Below, piece after piece: positions 46,530 to 55,859 of a stretch of 64,000 nucleotides of DNA. How positions within the stretch are numbered: position 1 is the first letter of the stretch; each line of letters begins with the position of its first letter. The position numbers and the translations under genes are program-made. The notes beneath the pieces are model-generated. The model was not told the origin of the DNA and did no database searches. It worked only from the letters and a program-made list of their open reading frames with translations. Origin of the DNA: Litorimonas sp965205225 (lineage in GTDB: Bacteria > Pseudomonadota > Alphaproteobacteria > Caulobacterales > Maricaulaceae); the NCBI GenBank assembly GCA_965205225.1, contig CBDBFZ010000003.1, positions 1,674,001 through 1,738,000 on the forward strand, given 5' to 3'.

Positions 46530-48236
46530 ATGACATTTCGTTCTCTGCTTCTCGCGGTCGCCATTGCCGTAATCCCTTTCAGCTCATCCTTCGCCTCGGA
46601 AACGGCTGTCGAAGCCGAGCGGGCCCGCATACTGGGAGACTATCTGTCAGGGAGTTATGCTCGCTACCTGAATGATCCCAAGGCTCAGTCACAATTTTTC
46701 CGGGACGCATTTACTCTGGCACCTACGGATAACCGTCTGGGCCGGTTGGCCGTCTCTTCGGCATTGTTTTCCGGGGACCAGAAACTGGCGCGTGATACAG
46801 CTCAGCGTCTCTATCGTCAGGATAAAACGGAGAGCATGTCACGCGCAGTCCTGAGTGTGGATGCGTTCGCAAAGGGCCGGAGTGCGCTGGTCCGCAAATA
46901 TGCCACTGACCCGACCGCCGATATCACAATGAGTTTGGCCATGAAAATCGTCCTTGGGTGGACGTTGGTCGACGAGGGCAAGAATGATGCCGCTCGCAAA
47001 ATCTTTGCGGATATGGTCGGAGCAAGTTATTTTGAGACTCTCGGGCAACTTCAACTGGCGAAACTGGAAGGTCGACTGGGCAATGTCGATGCGGCGAATG
47101 CGGCGTTTGATGTCGTCGAAAGTCGCGGTGCTCCCTCTCTGGAATATGTATTGGCTCGCGCTCGATTTGAGACCGCGAACAAGATGCGTGATCAGGCTGA
47201 AGCGAGACTGCAGGCTCAAATCGCTGAAAACTCAGCTGCAGATATTGGCCCGGTTGGAGACTATCTTAACAGGCTAAGATTGGGCAAGCGTCTGCCGAAG
47301 CTGTCCGTACGGGCTGAGGCATCCAGGGCGTTGACCGATCCGTCCTTTGCATTTTTCGTGCGGAATAATTCTGTCGAAGGAGCTGAAACCTATCTGCGGT
47401 TTGCTCGCTGGATAGATCCTGATTTTGACCGTGCCGCGATCTGGCTGGCCGGATTACTGGAAGAAACTCATCCGGTTATGAATGATGCCACGCGCGCCGA
47501 AATCGTTTCACTTTATCGATCGGTGGAAGAAGCGAGCCCTTATTTCGTCAGCGCACGTCTGGGCGAAGCCAATCAGCTTTTCGATCAGGAACTGGACGAA
47601 GCAGCGCTGCAGATCCTCGAATCTCTCTCAGGAAGCCATCCATCCTATTTCACACGCGAAGCCCTTGGACGGGCTCGTTTCTTCCGCGAAAACTGGGAGG
47701 AGGCGCTGCCCTTCTACACACATTTGGTGGAAAGTTTGTTGGAAGAGGCCCTCAGAACGAACCCGGAGCCGCTTCGGCTGCGTGGTATCATTTATGAGCG
47801 TTTGGGCATGTGGCCGGATGCGGAGGCCGATTTTCTGCGTGTGCTTGATTACCAACCCGACGATGTCGATACGCTCAACTATCTTGGCTATACTTGGGTG
47901 AACCGCGGCGAGAACCTCACGCGCGGATTTGAATTGATCGAACGCGCCATAGAACTGGAACCGGACTCTGGTGCCATCACCGACAGTCTCGGCTGGGCGC
48001 ATTACAAGCTCGGTCAGTATGAGGATGCGAAAAAATATCTGGAAAAAGCGGTCGTGCTGACGCCCTATTCGGCGACAATTGTCGATCATCTCGGCGATGC
48101 TTACTGGAAGCTGGGCCGCAAGCGCGAAGCGATCTATCAGTGGCAACGGGCACTGGAATATGATGCAACCGACGAAGAAATAATCGCGATCCAGACAAAG
48201 CTCGACAGCAGATCTGACGCCATTCCCGCGCAGTAG
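46530..48236 (+). CDS. Exported TPR-repeat protein
   Basis: The protein has 568 residues. The N-terminus is a signal peptide (FRSLLLAVAIAVIPFSSSFA). The rest is TPR-type helices, clearest at the C-terminus: WPDAEADFLRVLDYQPDDVD, GFELIERAIELEPDSG, YEDAKKYLEKAVVLTPYS and REAIYQWQRALEYD. Such proteins often precede ispE in alphaproteobacteria. It lies 82 bp after the ETF-QO gene and 13 bp before ispE, so it is probably co-transcribed with the latter. Its role is unknown, perhaps a periplasmic scaffold. Confidence 0.85.
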   Translation: MTFRSLLLAVAIAVIPFSSSFASETAVEAERARILGDYLSGSYARYLNDPKAQSQFFRDAFTLAPTDNRLGRLAVSSALFSGDQKLARDTAQRLYRQDKTESMSRAVLSVDAFAKGRSALVRKYATDPTADITMSLAMKIVLGWTLVDEGKNDAARKIFADMVGASYFETLGQLQLAKLEGRLGNVDAANAAFDVVESRGAPSLEYVLARARFETANKMRDQAEARLQAQIAENSAADIGPVGDYLNRLRLGKRLPKLSVRAEASRALTDPSFAFFVRNNSVEGAETYLRFARWIDPDFDRAAIWLAGLLEETHPVMNDATRAEIVSLYRSVEEASPYFVSARLGEANQLFDQELDEAALQILESLSGSHPSYFTREALGRARFFRENWEEALPFYTHLVESLLEEALRTNPEPLRLRGIIYERLGMWPDAEADFLRVLDYQPDDVDTLNYLGYTWVNRGENLTRGFELIERAIELEPDSGAITDSLGWAHYKLGQYEDAKKYLEKAVVLTPYSATIVDHLGDAYWKLGRKREAIYQWQRALEYDATDEEIIAIQTKLDSRSDAIPAQ

Positions 48237-48249
48237 TGGGCTGAACGTT

Positions 48250-49059
48250 ATGCTATGCCGTGCCAAGATTAATCTGACACTGCATGTCGGCGCACTGATA
48301 AAGGCAGGGCGATGGATGGGCTACCATCCGGTCGAAAGCCTTGTCGTCTTTGCAGATTATGGCGACGAGATAGAGTTCGAACCCTCAGACATACTGGTTA
48401 TAACAATAGATGGACCTTTCGCAGATGGGCTAACGCCTGGACCGAATAACCTTATTGCGCAGGCGCTAAAGGCCAGCGGCGCTCCACCGCAGAGGGTGAC
48501 CCTGACGAAAAACCTTCCATTGTCATCGGGCCTCGGAGGCGGATCAGCCAATGCCGCCGCTGTGCTGCGTATGTTCGACCCTGAAGGACAAGTTGATGCT
48601 GGCGCGATTGGGGCTGATATATCGGTCTGCAGGATATCAAGAACGAGCAGGATGGAAGGCGTTGGCGATGTCGTCACAGAACTGCCAGGAATGGGGCGAA
48701 TTGCGGCTGTGCTCGTCAATCCAGGCATTGCCCTGTCTACAGCGAGAATTTTCGCACGTTATGATGCTTCGTCTCCCCCGGCGCAGCCAGCAAGAACTGC
48801 GGTAGATGGATGCCTGCTGGAATGGGCTCGCTCAGGAGAGAATAATCTGCAAGCCGCGGCCCTGATCGAGGCTACAATAATTAAGGACGTTCTGGATAAA
48901 CTTTCCGAACAAGCCGGGTGTCAGATGGCTCGCATGAGCGGATCAGGTGCGACCTGTTTCGGCCTGTTTGAGACAATGGAGCAGGCCGAAGTCAGCGCAA
49001 AATTCTTGAAGACAAAAGGGTGGTGGTCAGTTGCGGCCTGGTTGGGGGACGCGGCGTGA
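48250..49059 (+). CDS. ispE: 4-diphosphocytidyl-2-C-methyl-D-erythritol kinase
   Basis: The protein has 269 residues. It is a GHMP kinase that phosphorylates CDP-methylerythritol in the non-mevalonate isoprenoid pathway. AKINLTLHVG lies near the start; the ATP loop is LPLSSGLGGGSANAAAVLR; IGADISVC corresponds to the family's LGADVP-C motif; ARMSGSGATCFGLF is the C-terminal glycine-rich motif. Its stop overlaps the next gene's start (TGATG at 49057-49061), so translation is coupled. Isoprenoid products feed the polyprenyl synthase encoded 1 kb downstream on the other strand. Confidence 0.93.
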   Translation: MLCRAKINLTLHVGALIKAGRWMGYHPVESLVVFADYGDEIEFEPSDILVITIDGPFADGLTPGPNNLIAQALKASGAPPQRVTLTKNLPLSSGLGGGSANAAAVLRMFDPEGQVDAGAIGADISVCRISRTSRMEGVGDVVTELPGMGRIAAVLVNPGIALSTARIFARYDASSPPAQPARTAVDGCLLEWARSGENNLQAAALIEATIIKDVLDKLSEQAGCQMARMSGSGATCFGLFETMEQAEVSAKFLKTKGWWSVAAWLGDAA

Positions 49060-50114
49060 TGGAAACGCTAAGCCCTTTCGCCATGATCATCGTCCCGATC
49101 ATTGGACTCGCTTTTTTCGTGTCGCTCGCGATCACAGGCTTTGCCCGCCTGGGCGGGCTTGGCGATATACCCGACCAGCGATCCAGTCATTCGCGGGTTA
49201 CGCCGACGGGCGGCGGTCTCGGCATTATTGCAGGTGTCGGCGCGGCAATATTGGTCGCTGCGATCTTTCATCAGGACTGGATCATTGCTCAGCCGGGGAG
49301 TGCCGAAAAATTGGCTTCCCTTTTGTCGCTGACTTTTGCTGTGTCGTTTATCGGATTAATGGATGATCAATACGGCTTGTCAGCGAAGCTCAAATTTGGT
49401 CTCATATTGGTGATTTCTGTATTGGCCGCGAATGCGGTTGGTTCCGTCACAATGCTTCCCTTCAGCGGGCATCACATCTATCTTCTCTGGTGGTCGGGGC
49501 TGGCCGGAACGATCCTTTGGCTGTTCACGGTCAGCAATGTAGTGAATTTCATGGATGGCATCAACGGCATGTTCAGTACATCTCTGGCTGTTGCGAGCAC
49601 GGCTCTATGTATGTTGGCGCTGAAGGCTGGTGCACCGGTAACGGCATTGATTTCGGGATCGCTGGCAGCAGCATTGTTCGGCTTCCTGCCCTATAATCTG
49701 CGCGGTAAAGCGGTCGTGTTTTCCGGGGACTGTGGTGCACTCGGTGCCGCTTTTCTCTATGCAGGATCGGTTCTGTTCCTGGTCCATGAACAATCTGAAC
49801 TTCGTCTGCTCTATGCCGGACCGCTGCTGATAATGCCGCTATTGACGGATGTCCTTGTCACTCTGGTTCGAAAGCCCACCAAAGGGATCTCGCTTCTGGC
49901 CCCTCACAATACACATCTTTATCAACGCTGGGCGCGGCGACGTGGTGGTCATGTCGGGGTGACACTTATCTATGCGGGCGTCGCTGTCCTAATGGGGCTT
50001 CTGGTTCATGATGCCTATGACCGGGGAACCCTCGGATCAATGTCGGGGCTTGGGATCTTATCGGGATTATTTGTGTGTCTCTATGGGGTGCGTTCAGCGA
50101 CGCTGCCAGACTAG
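49059..50114 (+). CDS. WecA/MraY-family UDP-sugar: undecaprenyl-phosphate sugar-1-phosphate transferase
   Basis: The protein has 351 residues from ATG 49059; an in-frame upstream start inside ispE adds 13 residues and is less likely. About ten hydrophobic segments span it. Family 4 motifs are DQRSSHSRVTPTGGGLGII near the N-terminus, SFIGLMDDQYGLSAK, SNVVNFMDGINGM (catalytic Asp) and VFSGDCGALGAAFL; LLAPHNTHLYQR is the C-terminal His motif. It should start lipid-linked sugar assembly at the inner membrane, for O-antigen or exopolysaccharide. A wecG-like remnant at 63.5 kb belongs to a similar pathway. Confidence 0.88.
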   Translation: METLSPFAMIIVPIIGLAFFVSLAITGFARLGGLGDIPDQRSSHSRVTPTGGGLGIIAGVGAAILVAAIFHQDWIIAQPGSAEKLASLLSLTFAVSFIGLMDDQYGLSAKLKFGLILVISVLAANAVGSVTMLPFSGHHIYLLWWSGLAGTILWLFTVSNVVNFMDGINGMFSTSLAVASTALCMLALKAGAPVTALISGSLAAALFGFLPYNLRGKAVVFSGDCGALGAAFLYAGSVLFLVHEQSELRLLYAGPLLIMPLLTDVLVTLVRKPTKGISLLAPHNTHLYQRWARRRGGHVGVTLIYAGVAVLMGLLVHDAYDRGTLGSMSGLGILSGLFVCLYGVRSATLPD

Positions 50115-50125
50115 CTAGCGGCAGC

Positions 50126-51139
50126 CTAAGACGCGCGCGAGACGACATAGGCTGCGAGGTTCTGAAGGCAATCGCGCAGAGGCGACGCTTCGAATATATC
50201 CAGTGCCTCAATCGCTTCGACAGAGAAGCGCCGCGCCATTTGAATGGTTTCGTCCAGCGCGCCTGATTTCCGCAGAAACGATACGGCCCGTTGCAAATCA
50301 AGATCGTCCTGATCGCGATCGACGACCACCTTGCGCCAGAAATCACGCTCTGCCGCATCCGCTTTCTCTAGCGCGCGGATAACGGGCAAGGTCATCTTAC
50401 CTTCACGGAAATCATCACCGATCGACTTGCCGAGTGCAGCCTGCTGTCCACCATAATCCAGCGCATCATCAATCAGCTGGAATGCCAAACCCAGCTTCAG
50501 ACCATAATCGCGCAAGGCCGCCCGCTTATCTGTGTCCAGCCCGGCAATCACAGGCGAGACCTCTGTCGCAGCAGCAAAAAGCGCCGCCGTCTTCGCCTTG
50601 ATAACATCCATATAATTTGTTTCAGTCATGGCGAGGTTGCGCAAACTGGCGAGTTGTTGAACTTCGCCCTCAGCAATGACGGAGGCGGCATTGGACAGAA
50701 TGCCGAGCGCTTCCATCGATCCGGTTTCAACCATCAGATTGAAGGCTCGGGCAAACAGGAAATCACCAACCAGGATCGAGGCGCTATTCCCCCAGATCTG
50801 ATTGGCGGGTTTCTTGCCGCGGCGCAGGTCAGACTCATCGACGACATCATCATGCAGAAGCGTGGCAGAATGGATAAACTCGACGGCAGTGGCCAACTGG
50901 TGATGGGCTTCGCCCTCATAGCCACACAGCCGCGCCGTTGCGACGGTTAGAAGCGGACGCAAACGCTTACCGCCAGCACTGACGAGGTGCTGAGCAAGAT
51001 CGGGAATCAGGCTGACGGGCGAGTGCATCCGTTCCAGAATGATCGCATCAACGGCGGCCATATCGTCCGCGCTGATCGCCCATAGCTCCTGTGCCGGTGA
51101 AAGCGCGTCATCGTGCTGTATCTGAGCCGGAGCAGTCAA
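50126..51139 (-). CDS. Trans-isoprenyl diphosphate synthase (octaprenyl/polyprenyl type)
   Basis: The protein has 337 residues. Both Asp-rich motifs are present: LLHDDVVDESDLRRGKKPAN (first) and FQLIDDALDYGG (second), with GGKRLRPLL near the N-terminus. It condenses isopentenyl diphosphate onto allylic primers to make the ubiquinone side chain. It is convergent with the family-4 transferase (11 bp between stops) and divergent from the DUF2007 gene. Chain length cannot be read reliably from sequence here. Confidence 0.93.
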   Translation of the reverse strand: MTAPAQIQHDDALSPAQELWAISADDMAAVDAIILERMHSPVSLIPDLAQHLVSAGGKRLRPLLTVATARLCGYEGEAHHQLATAVEFIHSATLLHDDVVDESDLRRGKKPANQIWGNSASILVGDFLFARAFNLMVETGSMEALGILSNAASVIAEGEVQQLASLRNLAMTETNYMDVIKAKTAALFAAATEVSPVIAGLDTDKRAALRDYGLKLGLAFQLIDDALDYGGQQAALGKSIGDDFREGKMTLPVIRALEKADAAERDFWRKVVVDRDQDDLDLQRAVSFLRKSGALDETIQMARRFSVEAIEALDIFEASPLRDCLQNLAAYVVSRAS

Positions 51140-51256
51140 ATCGGAATACCCTTAAACTATGTTCGTTAGTTAAGAGCGTGGCCGCTCTCGCACAAGTGAC
51201 AATGAGGTGTGGGATCATAGATTGCATTTATAACGCAGCAAGCCGACATATAAGTT

Positions 51257-51475
51257 ATGATCACGCTTATCGTTACGACCAACCCCGCCACGATTTCCTT
51301 TGCCGAGGCTGTGCTTCGAGATGCCCAGATCGAATGTTTCGTGATGGACCAGAATATGAGTGTGCTTGAGCCCGGCATCATGATTCCGAAACGCGTTATG
51401 GTGCTCAAGGATGATCTGGAACATGCCCGCCAGGCCATTACCGACGCAGGAATCGGCGCTGAGCTCGCCGACTAG
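51257..51475 (+). CDS. DUF2007 family small protein
   Basis: The protein has 72 residues. It matches the pattern of DUF2007 (putative signal-transducing) proteins: an N-terminal strand ITLIVTTNPATISFAEAVLRDA, a central FVMDQNMSV, and a C-terminal VMVLKDDLEHARQAITDA. It is divergent from the polyprenyl synthase, an arrangement I recall as common in alphaproteobacteria. Function unknown. Confidence 0.82.
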   Translation: MITLIVTTNPATISFAEAVLRDAQIECFVMDQNMSVLEPGIMIPKRVMVLKDDLEHARQAITDAGIGAELAD

Positions 51476-51539
51476 GCTCAGGATATATTGATTTGCATTG
51501 AGGTGCCGTTTCTGATTCATGGTGCCAACGGAGCGGTGC

Positions 51540-51845
51540 CATAAATGATCTGTTTTGTTGTCCGAGGCCCAGATGGCGAAGATATCGCCATACTTTCCGA
51601 AGCCGCATGGGGTGCCACGCGTCGATGACCACAAGGTGATCTCCGGCATCGTCTACGTCCTGAAGACCGGCTGGCAATGGAAGGACGCGCCAAAGGCATC
51701 ACACCCTGTATCCCGCCGAGCCGACGGCGCAAGCCGCCAACCACCTTCTGCAAAATGCAATACAAACAACACCACAAGGTCGAAAACTGGCATAAGACGG
51801 GACATGGTGTTACGGCGCGCCGCCTGATTTCCCAGACGAACATGC
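51540..51845 (+). pseudogene. IS5-family transposase remnant with internal deletion
   Basis: The fragment reads MLSEAQMAKISPYFPKPHGV, DDHKVISGIVYVLKTGWQWKDAP and then jumps to AKGITPCIPPSRRRKPPTTFCK and QHHKVEN in another frame. The middle of the transposase, including the catalytic Asps, is deleted. No intact ends are visible. Confidence 0.7.
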
Positions 51846-51856
51846 GGGCCTGATTC

Positions 51857-52075
51857 ATGGACCTCAATACTGATCTGATCCTGACACTCTGCGGCATTCT
51901 GGTCTGTGCCGGACTGGCTTTTGTTGGCATCCGGAAACGGTTCACGGAAAATCAGGATATCCGGCCTTACCGTATGCCCTGGATGATCATCGCTCTGTTC
52001 GCCATTGCCGTGGGTTTTATGCTCTTCGTCCACCTTGTGAACATATTCGGGTTTGAAACTGGCGGACGCCGCTAG
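51857..52075 (+). CDS. Small membrane protein of unknown function
   Basis: The protein has 72 residues. Two hydrophobic helices (LILTLCGILVCAGLAFVGI and MIIALFAIAVGFMLFVHLVNIFG) flank a charged loop (RKRFTENQDIRPYRMP). The frame is intact among remnants and ends with TAG. I do not recognise a family. Confidence 0.55.
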   Translation: MDLNTDLILTLCGILVCAGLAFVGIRKRFTENQDIRPYRMPWMIIALFAIAVGFMLFVHLVNIFGFETGGRR

Positions 52076-52149
52076 GCGGGTCACCTATCTGCGCCGCGCA
52101 CCCATTCTCATAAAACGGTTTGTTAACACTGTTGGCGAGAAAAGACGCC

Positions 52150-53127
52150 ATCTGCCCCCTCATTCGGAACGCACTTCCGGGACAATCGTTGGATTGGCTA
52201 GGAGGTTAGAATGGACGATTACAGAAAAAGCCCAACATTCGACACATATGGCGAGATCGATATGGTCTCGAACCAGACCTATCATAGCGAGATACCCGGT
52301 GACTGTTCGCACGACCAGCGCCAGCGCAACAACCCAGTCCGTCCATCGCCACTGATGCCAGAGTCCGGCCGCGACAAATGAACCAAACCACAACAAAAGA
52401 AAACCATCAATATGCCTTCGAACTGGTCGGCGGATTCATGCGCTTCGCTGGCATAAACGGGGTCGTCAGCCTCTCGCATCCGGGCATCTGGACTATGTTT
52501 ACGGCCCGACCGCGCGGCAATGAAAACCAACAGGAAGCCATAGGCGTGGATAAATTCTGCCAGCCCATGGCTATGAATGTCGCCGCAAGCACAACAATCA
52601 ACGGGCTGCTTCGCTCATTGCGTGCATCGCCAAAGGTTGAGAACAGGATACGCGTCAGAAGCCATCCGACCCGCCCCCGTCAATCGCAATCCCTACACGA
52701 TAGAGGCCATCATAGGCAATCACATGCGCCCAGTCGAAGGTCCCGGTAACCAGCGCAATCGCAGCCCAGACGAACGGAAAGGCCAGATCTTCATTCAGGC
52801 CGGCTTCCGATGTGAGGGCGATCCGCGTTAGATCTTCGTCCTTGCCTAGACCGCCAACCTGAGCTGACCGGGCAAGCACAGGATCGGTTGGAGCCAGCGC
52901 CGCGCCGAGCAGGACTGCGCCTGCAGCTCAGAGCCAAGCGGCGAGATATTTGGAAATCCGAGACTGGTCGCAACAGCCCCAAGCCCGATGTAAACTGCGG
53001 GAAGATTGATGTGATAGCGCCAAGCAGGACCTGGCTGCAATGTTAGACCGAAAAGCGCGAACCCGACCAGCGCATAGACGCTGTCGACTGGATTAGAGAG
53101 CAGAGCCTCAATGAAATTACTGCTCAT
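52150..53127 (-). pseudogene. NhaP-type (CPA1) cation/proton antiporter, decayed
   Basis: Several minus frames join into an antiporter: NPVDSVYALVGFALFGLTLQ, SAQVGGLGKDEDLTRIALTSEAGLN with EDLAFPFVWAAIALVTGTFDW, then VFIAARSGRKHSPDARMREA, HESADQFEGILMVF and DWVVALALVVRTVTGYLAMI. The ion-binding segment reads LNED where relatives have LNDG. At least three frameshifts occur. It was an inner-membrane Na+/H+ exchanger. Confidence 0.75.
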
Positions 53128-53207
53128 TTCGATATCCTGAAACTCACATCATTGTCTTTTTACGGAACCTCGACTGAGTAAATCCGTTGAATGATCTGGA
53201 GGACGCT

Positions 53208-53342
53208 ATGTCAAATCATTTGCAAGATAGAAGGGCCGACATGCATCGCGGAAAAGATGATTCATCAAAATTTGGGGTAAAAAACCTCATCATCGGTGGA
53301 GTTCTCGTGGCTGTCATCGCCGCAATTCTGGTCCTGGCCTAA
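53208..53342 (+). CDS. 44-residue single-helix membrane protein
   Basis: ATG at 53208 follows CTGGAGGA at ideal spacing. A charged N-terminus (MSNHLQDRRADMHRGKDDSS) leads to one helix (NLIIGGVLVAVIAAILVLA) at the very end. The stop overlaps by 4 bp the stop of the convergent 109-residue gene. The good ribosome site and clean helix support a real gene. The role is unknown; it may be a small membrane regulator. Confidence 0.55.
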   Translation: MSNHLQDRRADMHRGKDDSSKFGVKNLIIGGVLVAVIAAILVLA

Positions 53343-53668
53343 GCCCTGCTGCCAGTGTCAGGCACAAGCGCACAGCCCAGTCCGGGTCGATAGATAGCGC
53401 GGTTTGACACACGCCCGCCGAGAACCTCAACTGTCACCGCAGCCTCTTCCGGGATGAATGTCATCATCGAAATATCTTCAGTAAAATCAGCCTTACATTG
53501 ATCCAGCGTTAGCTCCGCAACGTGAAGGCAGGAGCACATCTTCTTCGCCCCATAGGCCGTACCGATCTGCGCAAATTCGAGCTGCGGACGTAACCAGAAC
53601 AGGTAAGCCGCACCAATGGCGGCAATCAGCAGGACAGTGATCGCAAGAATAACTTTGACGACACTCAT
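53339..53668 (-). CDS. Membrane-anchored protein of unknown function
   Basis: The protein has 109 residues. A single N-terminal helix (VKVILAITVLLIAAIGAAYLFWL) is followed by a periplasmic domain with four Cys (MCSCLHV, LDQCKAD and GCALVP) that could form disulfides. It is divergent from the serine hydrolase, starting 24 bp from it, and a shared promoter region is likely. In related bacteria such Cys-containing proteins sit next to serine hydrolases, but I cannot name a family. Confidence 0.6.
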   Translation of the reverse strand: MSVVKVILAITVLLIAAIGAAYLFWLRPQLEFAQIGTAYGAKKMCSCLHVAELTLDQCKADFTEDISMMTFIPEEAAVTVEVLGGRVSNRAIYRPGLGCALVPDTGSRA

Positions 53669-53691
53669 AGGGGCTTCCTAAAGATGTGCCT

Positions 53692-54858
53692 ATGATTAGG
53701 TCGAGTCTTATATCCTTTCTTCTTTGTACGGCGTCGCCAGCCTTAGCGAGCGATTTGGTTCCGCTACCGGTTCAGGCAGATGATATCGCCTGGCCTATGC
53801 CGGACTGGTCAACAGCCTCCCTGTCCCAAGATCAACAGTCTAAACTCGACGCGCGGCTAGATCCGGTTTTCGCGACAGAAATCGGGGAGGGGCTGGGCGA
53901 AACGCGCGGCGTTGTCGTCATTAAGAACGGCGCCATGGTCCAGGCGCGCTACCGAGACGGGATCACACCAGAAACACGCCATGTTAGCTGGTCAGTCGCG
54001 AAATCTGTCACACAAGCCTTGGTCGGGCGCGCGGTCATGACGGGGCTGATTGAGTCGATCGACGACTCCATGCCCGCAGCCTTTGACGATGGTGACCCGC
54101 GCGGCAAGATCAGTTGGCGGCATTGGCTGCAAATGCTCGACGGTCTCGACTATGCCGAATACGGCGTTCCAGGTCTTGAGAACGACGCCACGCAGATGCT
54201 CTACGGTCCGGGCCGCTATGATGTGGCAGCGCATGTGCGTGAACATTTTCCGCTCGCTCACAGCCCGGGTGAGCACTGGAACTATTCGACGGCCACCTTC
54301 CACCTGATCGCGCGGGCTTTGCAGGCCAAACTGCCTGGCACTTGCCTGATGGCAGGTGAAAACCCCCGCACATGCAAAGCCAATCCAGAGGTCATGAGTG
54401 ACTGGGTCGATCAGGTTCTGTTCGGTCCCCTTGGTCTGGACGCCGTCGAAGAGTATGATGCGGCGGGTACAATGCTGGGCGGTTCCAATGTCTATATGAG
54501 TGCCGAAGACTATGCGAAATTCGGGTTGCTGTTCCTGCGCGACGGAATGTGGGGCAGTGAGCGCCTGCTACCCGAGGGCTGGGTCGATTTCGCGCGCACC
54601 AATCCGGACAGCAGCGATGATAATGGCTATGGTGGAGGCTTCTGGCCTTCACCGGAAAACCCCGACAATTCTGAGATTAACTTCACCGCCCCGTTCGATG
54701 CCTTCCATGCCGGCGGTCGGGAGGGCCAGATCATCTGGATTATCCCGTCTCGCGATCTGATCTTCGTGCGGGTCGGTCTCATGTCTGACACGGCAGAGAA
54801 CTGGAATGCACTGTTCCAGCTTGGCCAGGATATTGGCGTGATATTGGACCGGCCCTAG
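53692..54858 (+). CDS. Exported beta-lactamase-family serine hydrolase
   Basis: The protein has 388 residues from ATG 53692 (a GTG two codons earlier is possible). The signal peptide is MIRSSLISFLLCTASPALA. The SxxK motif is HVSWSVAKSVTQALVG (nucleophile Ser and Lys), and YxN is HWNYSTATFH. The C-terminal HAGGREGQIIWIIPSRDLIFVR provides the third motif. The family includes class C beta-lactamases, carboxypeptidases and esterases; no direct evidence favours antibiotic hydrolysis. A BlaI-type regulator lies 0.6 kb downstream. The 15.0-kb remnant is a broken relative. Confidence 0.88.
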   Translation: MIRSSLISFLLCTASPALASDLVPLPVQADDIAWPMPDWSTASLSQDQQSKLDARLDPVFATEIGEGLGETRGVVVIKNGAMVQARYRDGITPETRHVSWSVAKSVTQALVGRAVMTGLIESIDDSMPAAFDDGDPRGKISWRHWLQMLDGLDYAEYGVPGLENDATQMLYGPGRYDVAAHVREHFPLAHSPGEHWNYSTATFHLIARALQAKLPGTCLMAGENPRTCKANPEVMSDWVDQVLFGPLGLDAVEEYDAAGTMLGGSNVYMSAEDYAKFGLLFLRDGMWGSERLLPEGWVDFARTNPDSSDDNGYGGGFWPSPENPDNSEINFTAPFDAFHAGGREGQIIWIIPSRDLIFVRVGLMSDTAENWNALFQLGQDIGVILDRP

Positions 54859-54934
54859 TTCCTTACTGAAACCGTAATGCCATCTTCTGTTTATCCATGA
54901 TATGCGATGGGACGGGGCGAGGATGGAGGCCAAG

Positions 54935-55366
54935 ATGAATTTTGGCAAAATAGCGTCGGTTACTGTCTGCATTGGCTTGATGACCGGACCGTTGATGATG
55001 GTCGCAGCAGATGCTTCTTGAAACCGGTCCCAGCGATAATTCCAGCTATCCCCGGATGGTGTTCATCAAATATATTGTCGGCGATGCCGTCACGGTCGCT
55101 TACAAAGCCTATACGCGCTGAGTTTATTCGGGTTCCAGACTCGACTCCAGCCGCATTAATACAGGCCTGTTTGAACGGCCCGGCGACAACTCTGGCCTAG
55201 ATCGAAGCCTATCAAGCCCGTGAGCTGACGCGCGGCGCGGCGGCGAGACTTCAGGTATCACACATTTCTGCATCAAGGGCGTTCCGAACTGGAAAGCGGA
55301 CAATCGCTCAACCTATCTAGACCCAATTTTCGACGGCATGCCCCACGCCGCGGCACTTAATAATTA
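54935..55366 (+). pseudogene. Decayed exported protein of unknown family
   Basis: ATG 54935 with GGATGGAGG upstream starts a signal peptide (KIASVTVCIGLMTGPLMMVAAD). After a frameshift near 55018 it reads ETGPSDNSSYPRMVFIKYIV and GDAVTVAYKAYTR, and near the end ITHFCIKGVPNWKADNRSTY and LDPIFDGMPHAAALNN. Several stops lie between. No family recognised. Confidence 0.5.
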
Positions 55367-55423
55367 GACCTCAGCGCCTGTCCCTACCTTTCTAACCTTT
55401 AATCAACGCCTCTCATATTTGCA

Positions 55424-55463
55424 TTGACTACAGTTGTAATCACGCTTAACGGCTACAGATGTA
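55424..55463 (+). promoter_or_regulatory. Two BlaI/MecI-type operators and a candidate promoter
   Basis: TACAGTTGTA (55429-55438) and TACAGATGTA (55454-55463) match the TACA-N2-TGTA dyad bound by BlaI/MecI repressors, spaced 25 bp centre to centre. The first overlaps TTGACT (55424), a candidate -35, and TAACGG lies 17 bp further as a weak -10. The blaI-like start is 21 bp downstream, so autoregulation is expected. Confidence 0.82.
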
Positions 55464-55484
55464 GTCGATAATGAAGGGCTTGAG

Positions 55485-55859
55485 ATGCAGCGGCGAATTG
55501 CCAAATCCGAACTGGGTGTGATGGATGTGCTCTGGATGCGTCCCGGCCTCGCCGCCAGCGCAGTCCATGCGGCTCTGCCGCTTGGCGATGCTCGGTCACT
55601 GCAAACTGTAAAAACCTTGCTCTCGCGACTCGTCGACAAAGGTGCGCTGCGATCCGAGCCCGACGGTCGCCGTTACCTCTATCATCCGCTGATTACCCGC
55701 GACGACTATGCCGCCAGTGCCACAAAACGTTTTTCCGAGCATCTTTTTGGTGGTCGCGCCGCTCCAATCGTTGCTCATCTCGCGAAAGGAGACGGACTCT
55801 CAGATATGGATATAGCTGAGCTGGAAGCAATTATCCGGGAGCTGAAACGCCGTGACTGA
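55485..55859 (+). CDS. BlaI/MecI/CopY family transcriptional repressor
   Basis: The protein has 124 residues. The winged helix is visible: RIAKSELGVMDVLWMRPGLA, SLQTVKTLLSRLVDKGALRSE (recognition helix) and RRYLYHPLITRDDY. The C-terminal dimerisation helices follow (ELEAIIRELKRR). It is released from DNA when cleaved by its membrane metalloprotease partner. Two operators lie just upstream. The stop overlaps the start of the M56 gene by 8 bp, the usual blaI-blaR1 coupling. Confidence 0.93.
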   Translation: MQRRIAKSELGVMDVLWMRPGLAASAVHAALPLGDARSLQTVKTLLSRLVDKGALRSEPDGRRYLYHPLITRDDYAASATKRFSEHLFGGRAAPIVAHLAKGDGLSDMDIAELEAIIRELKRRD

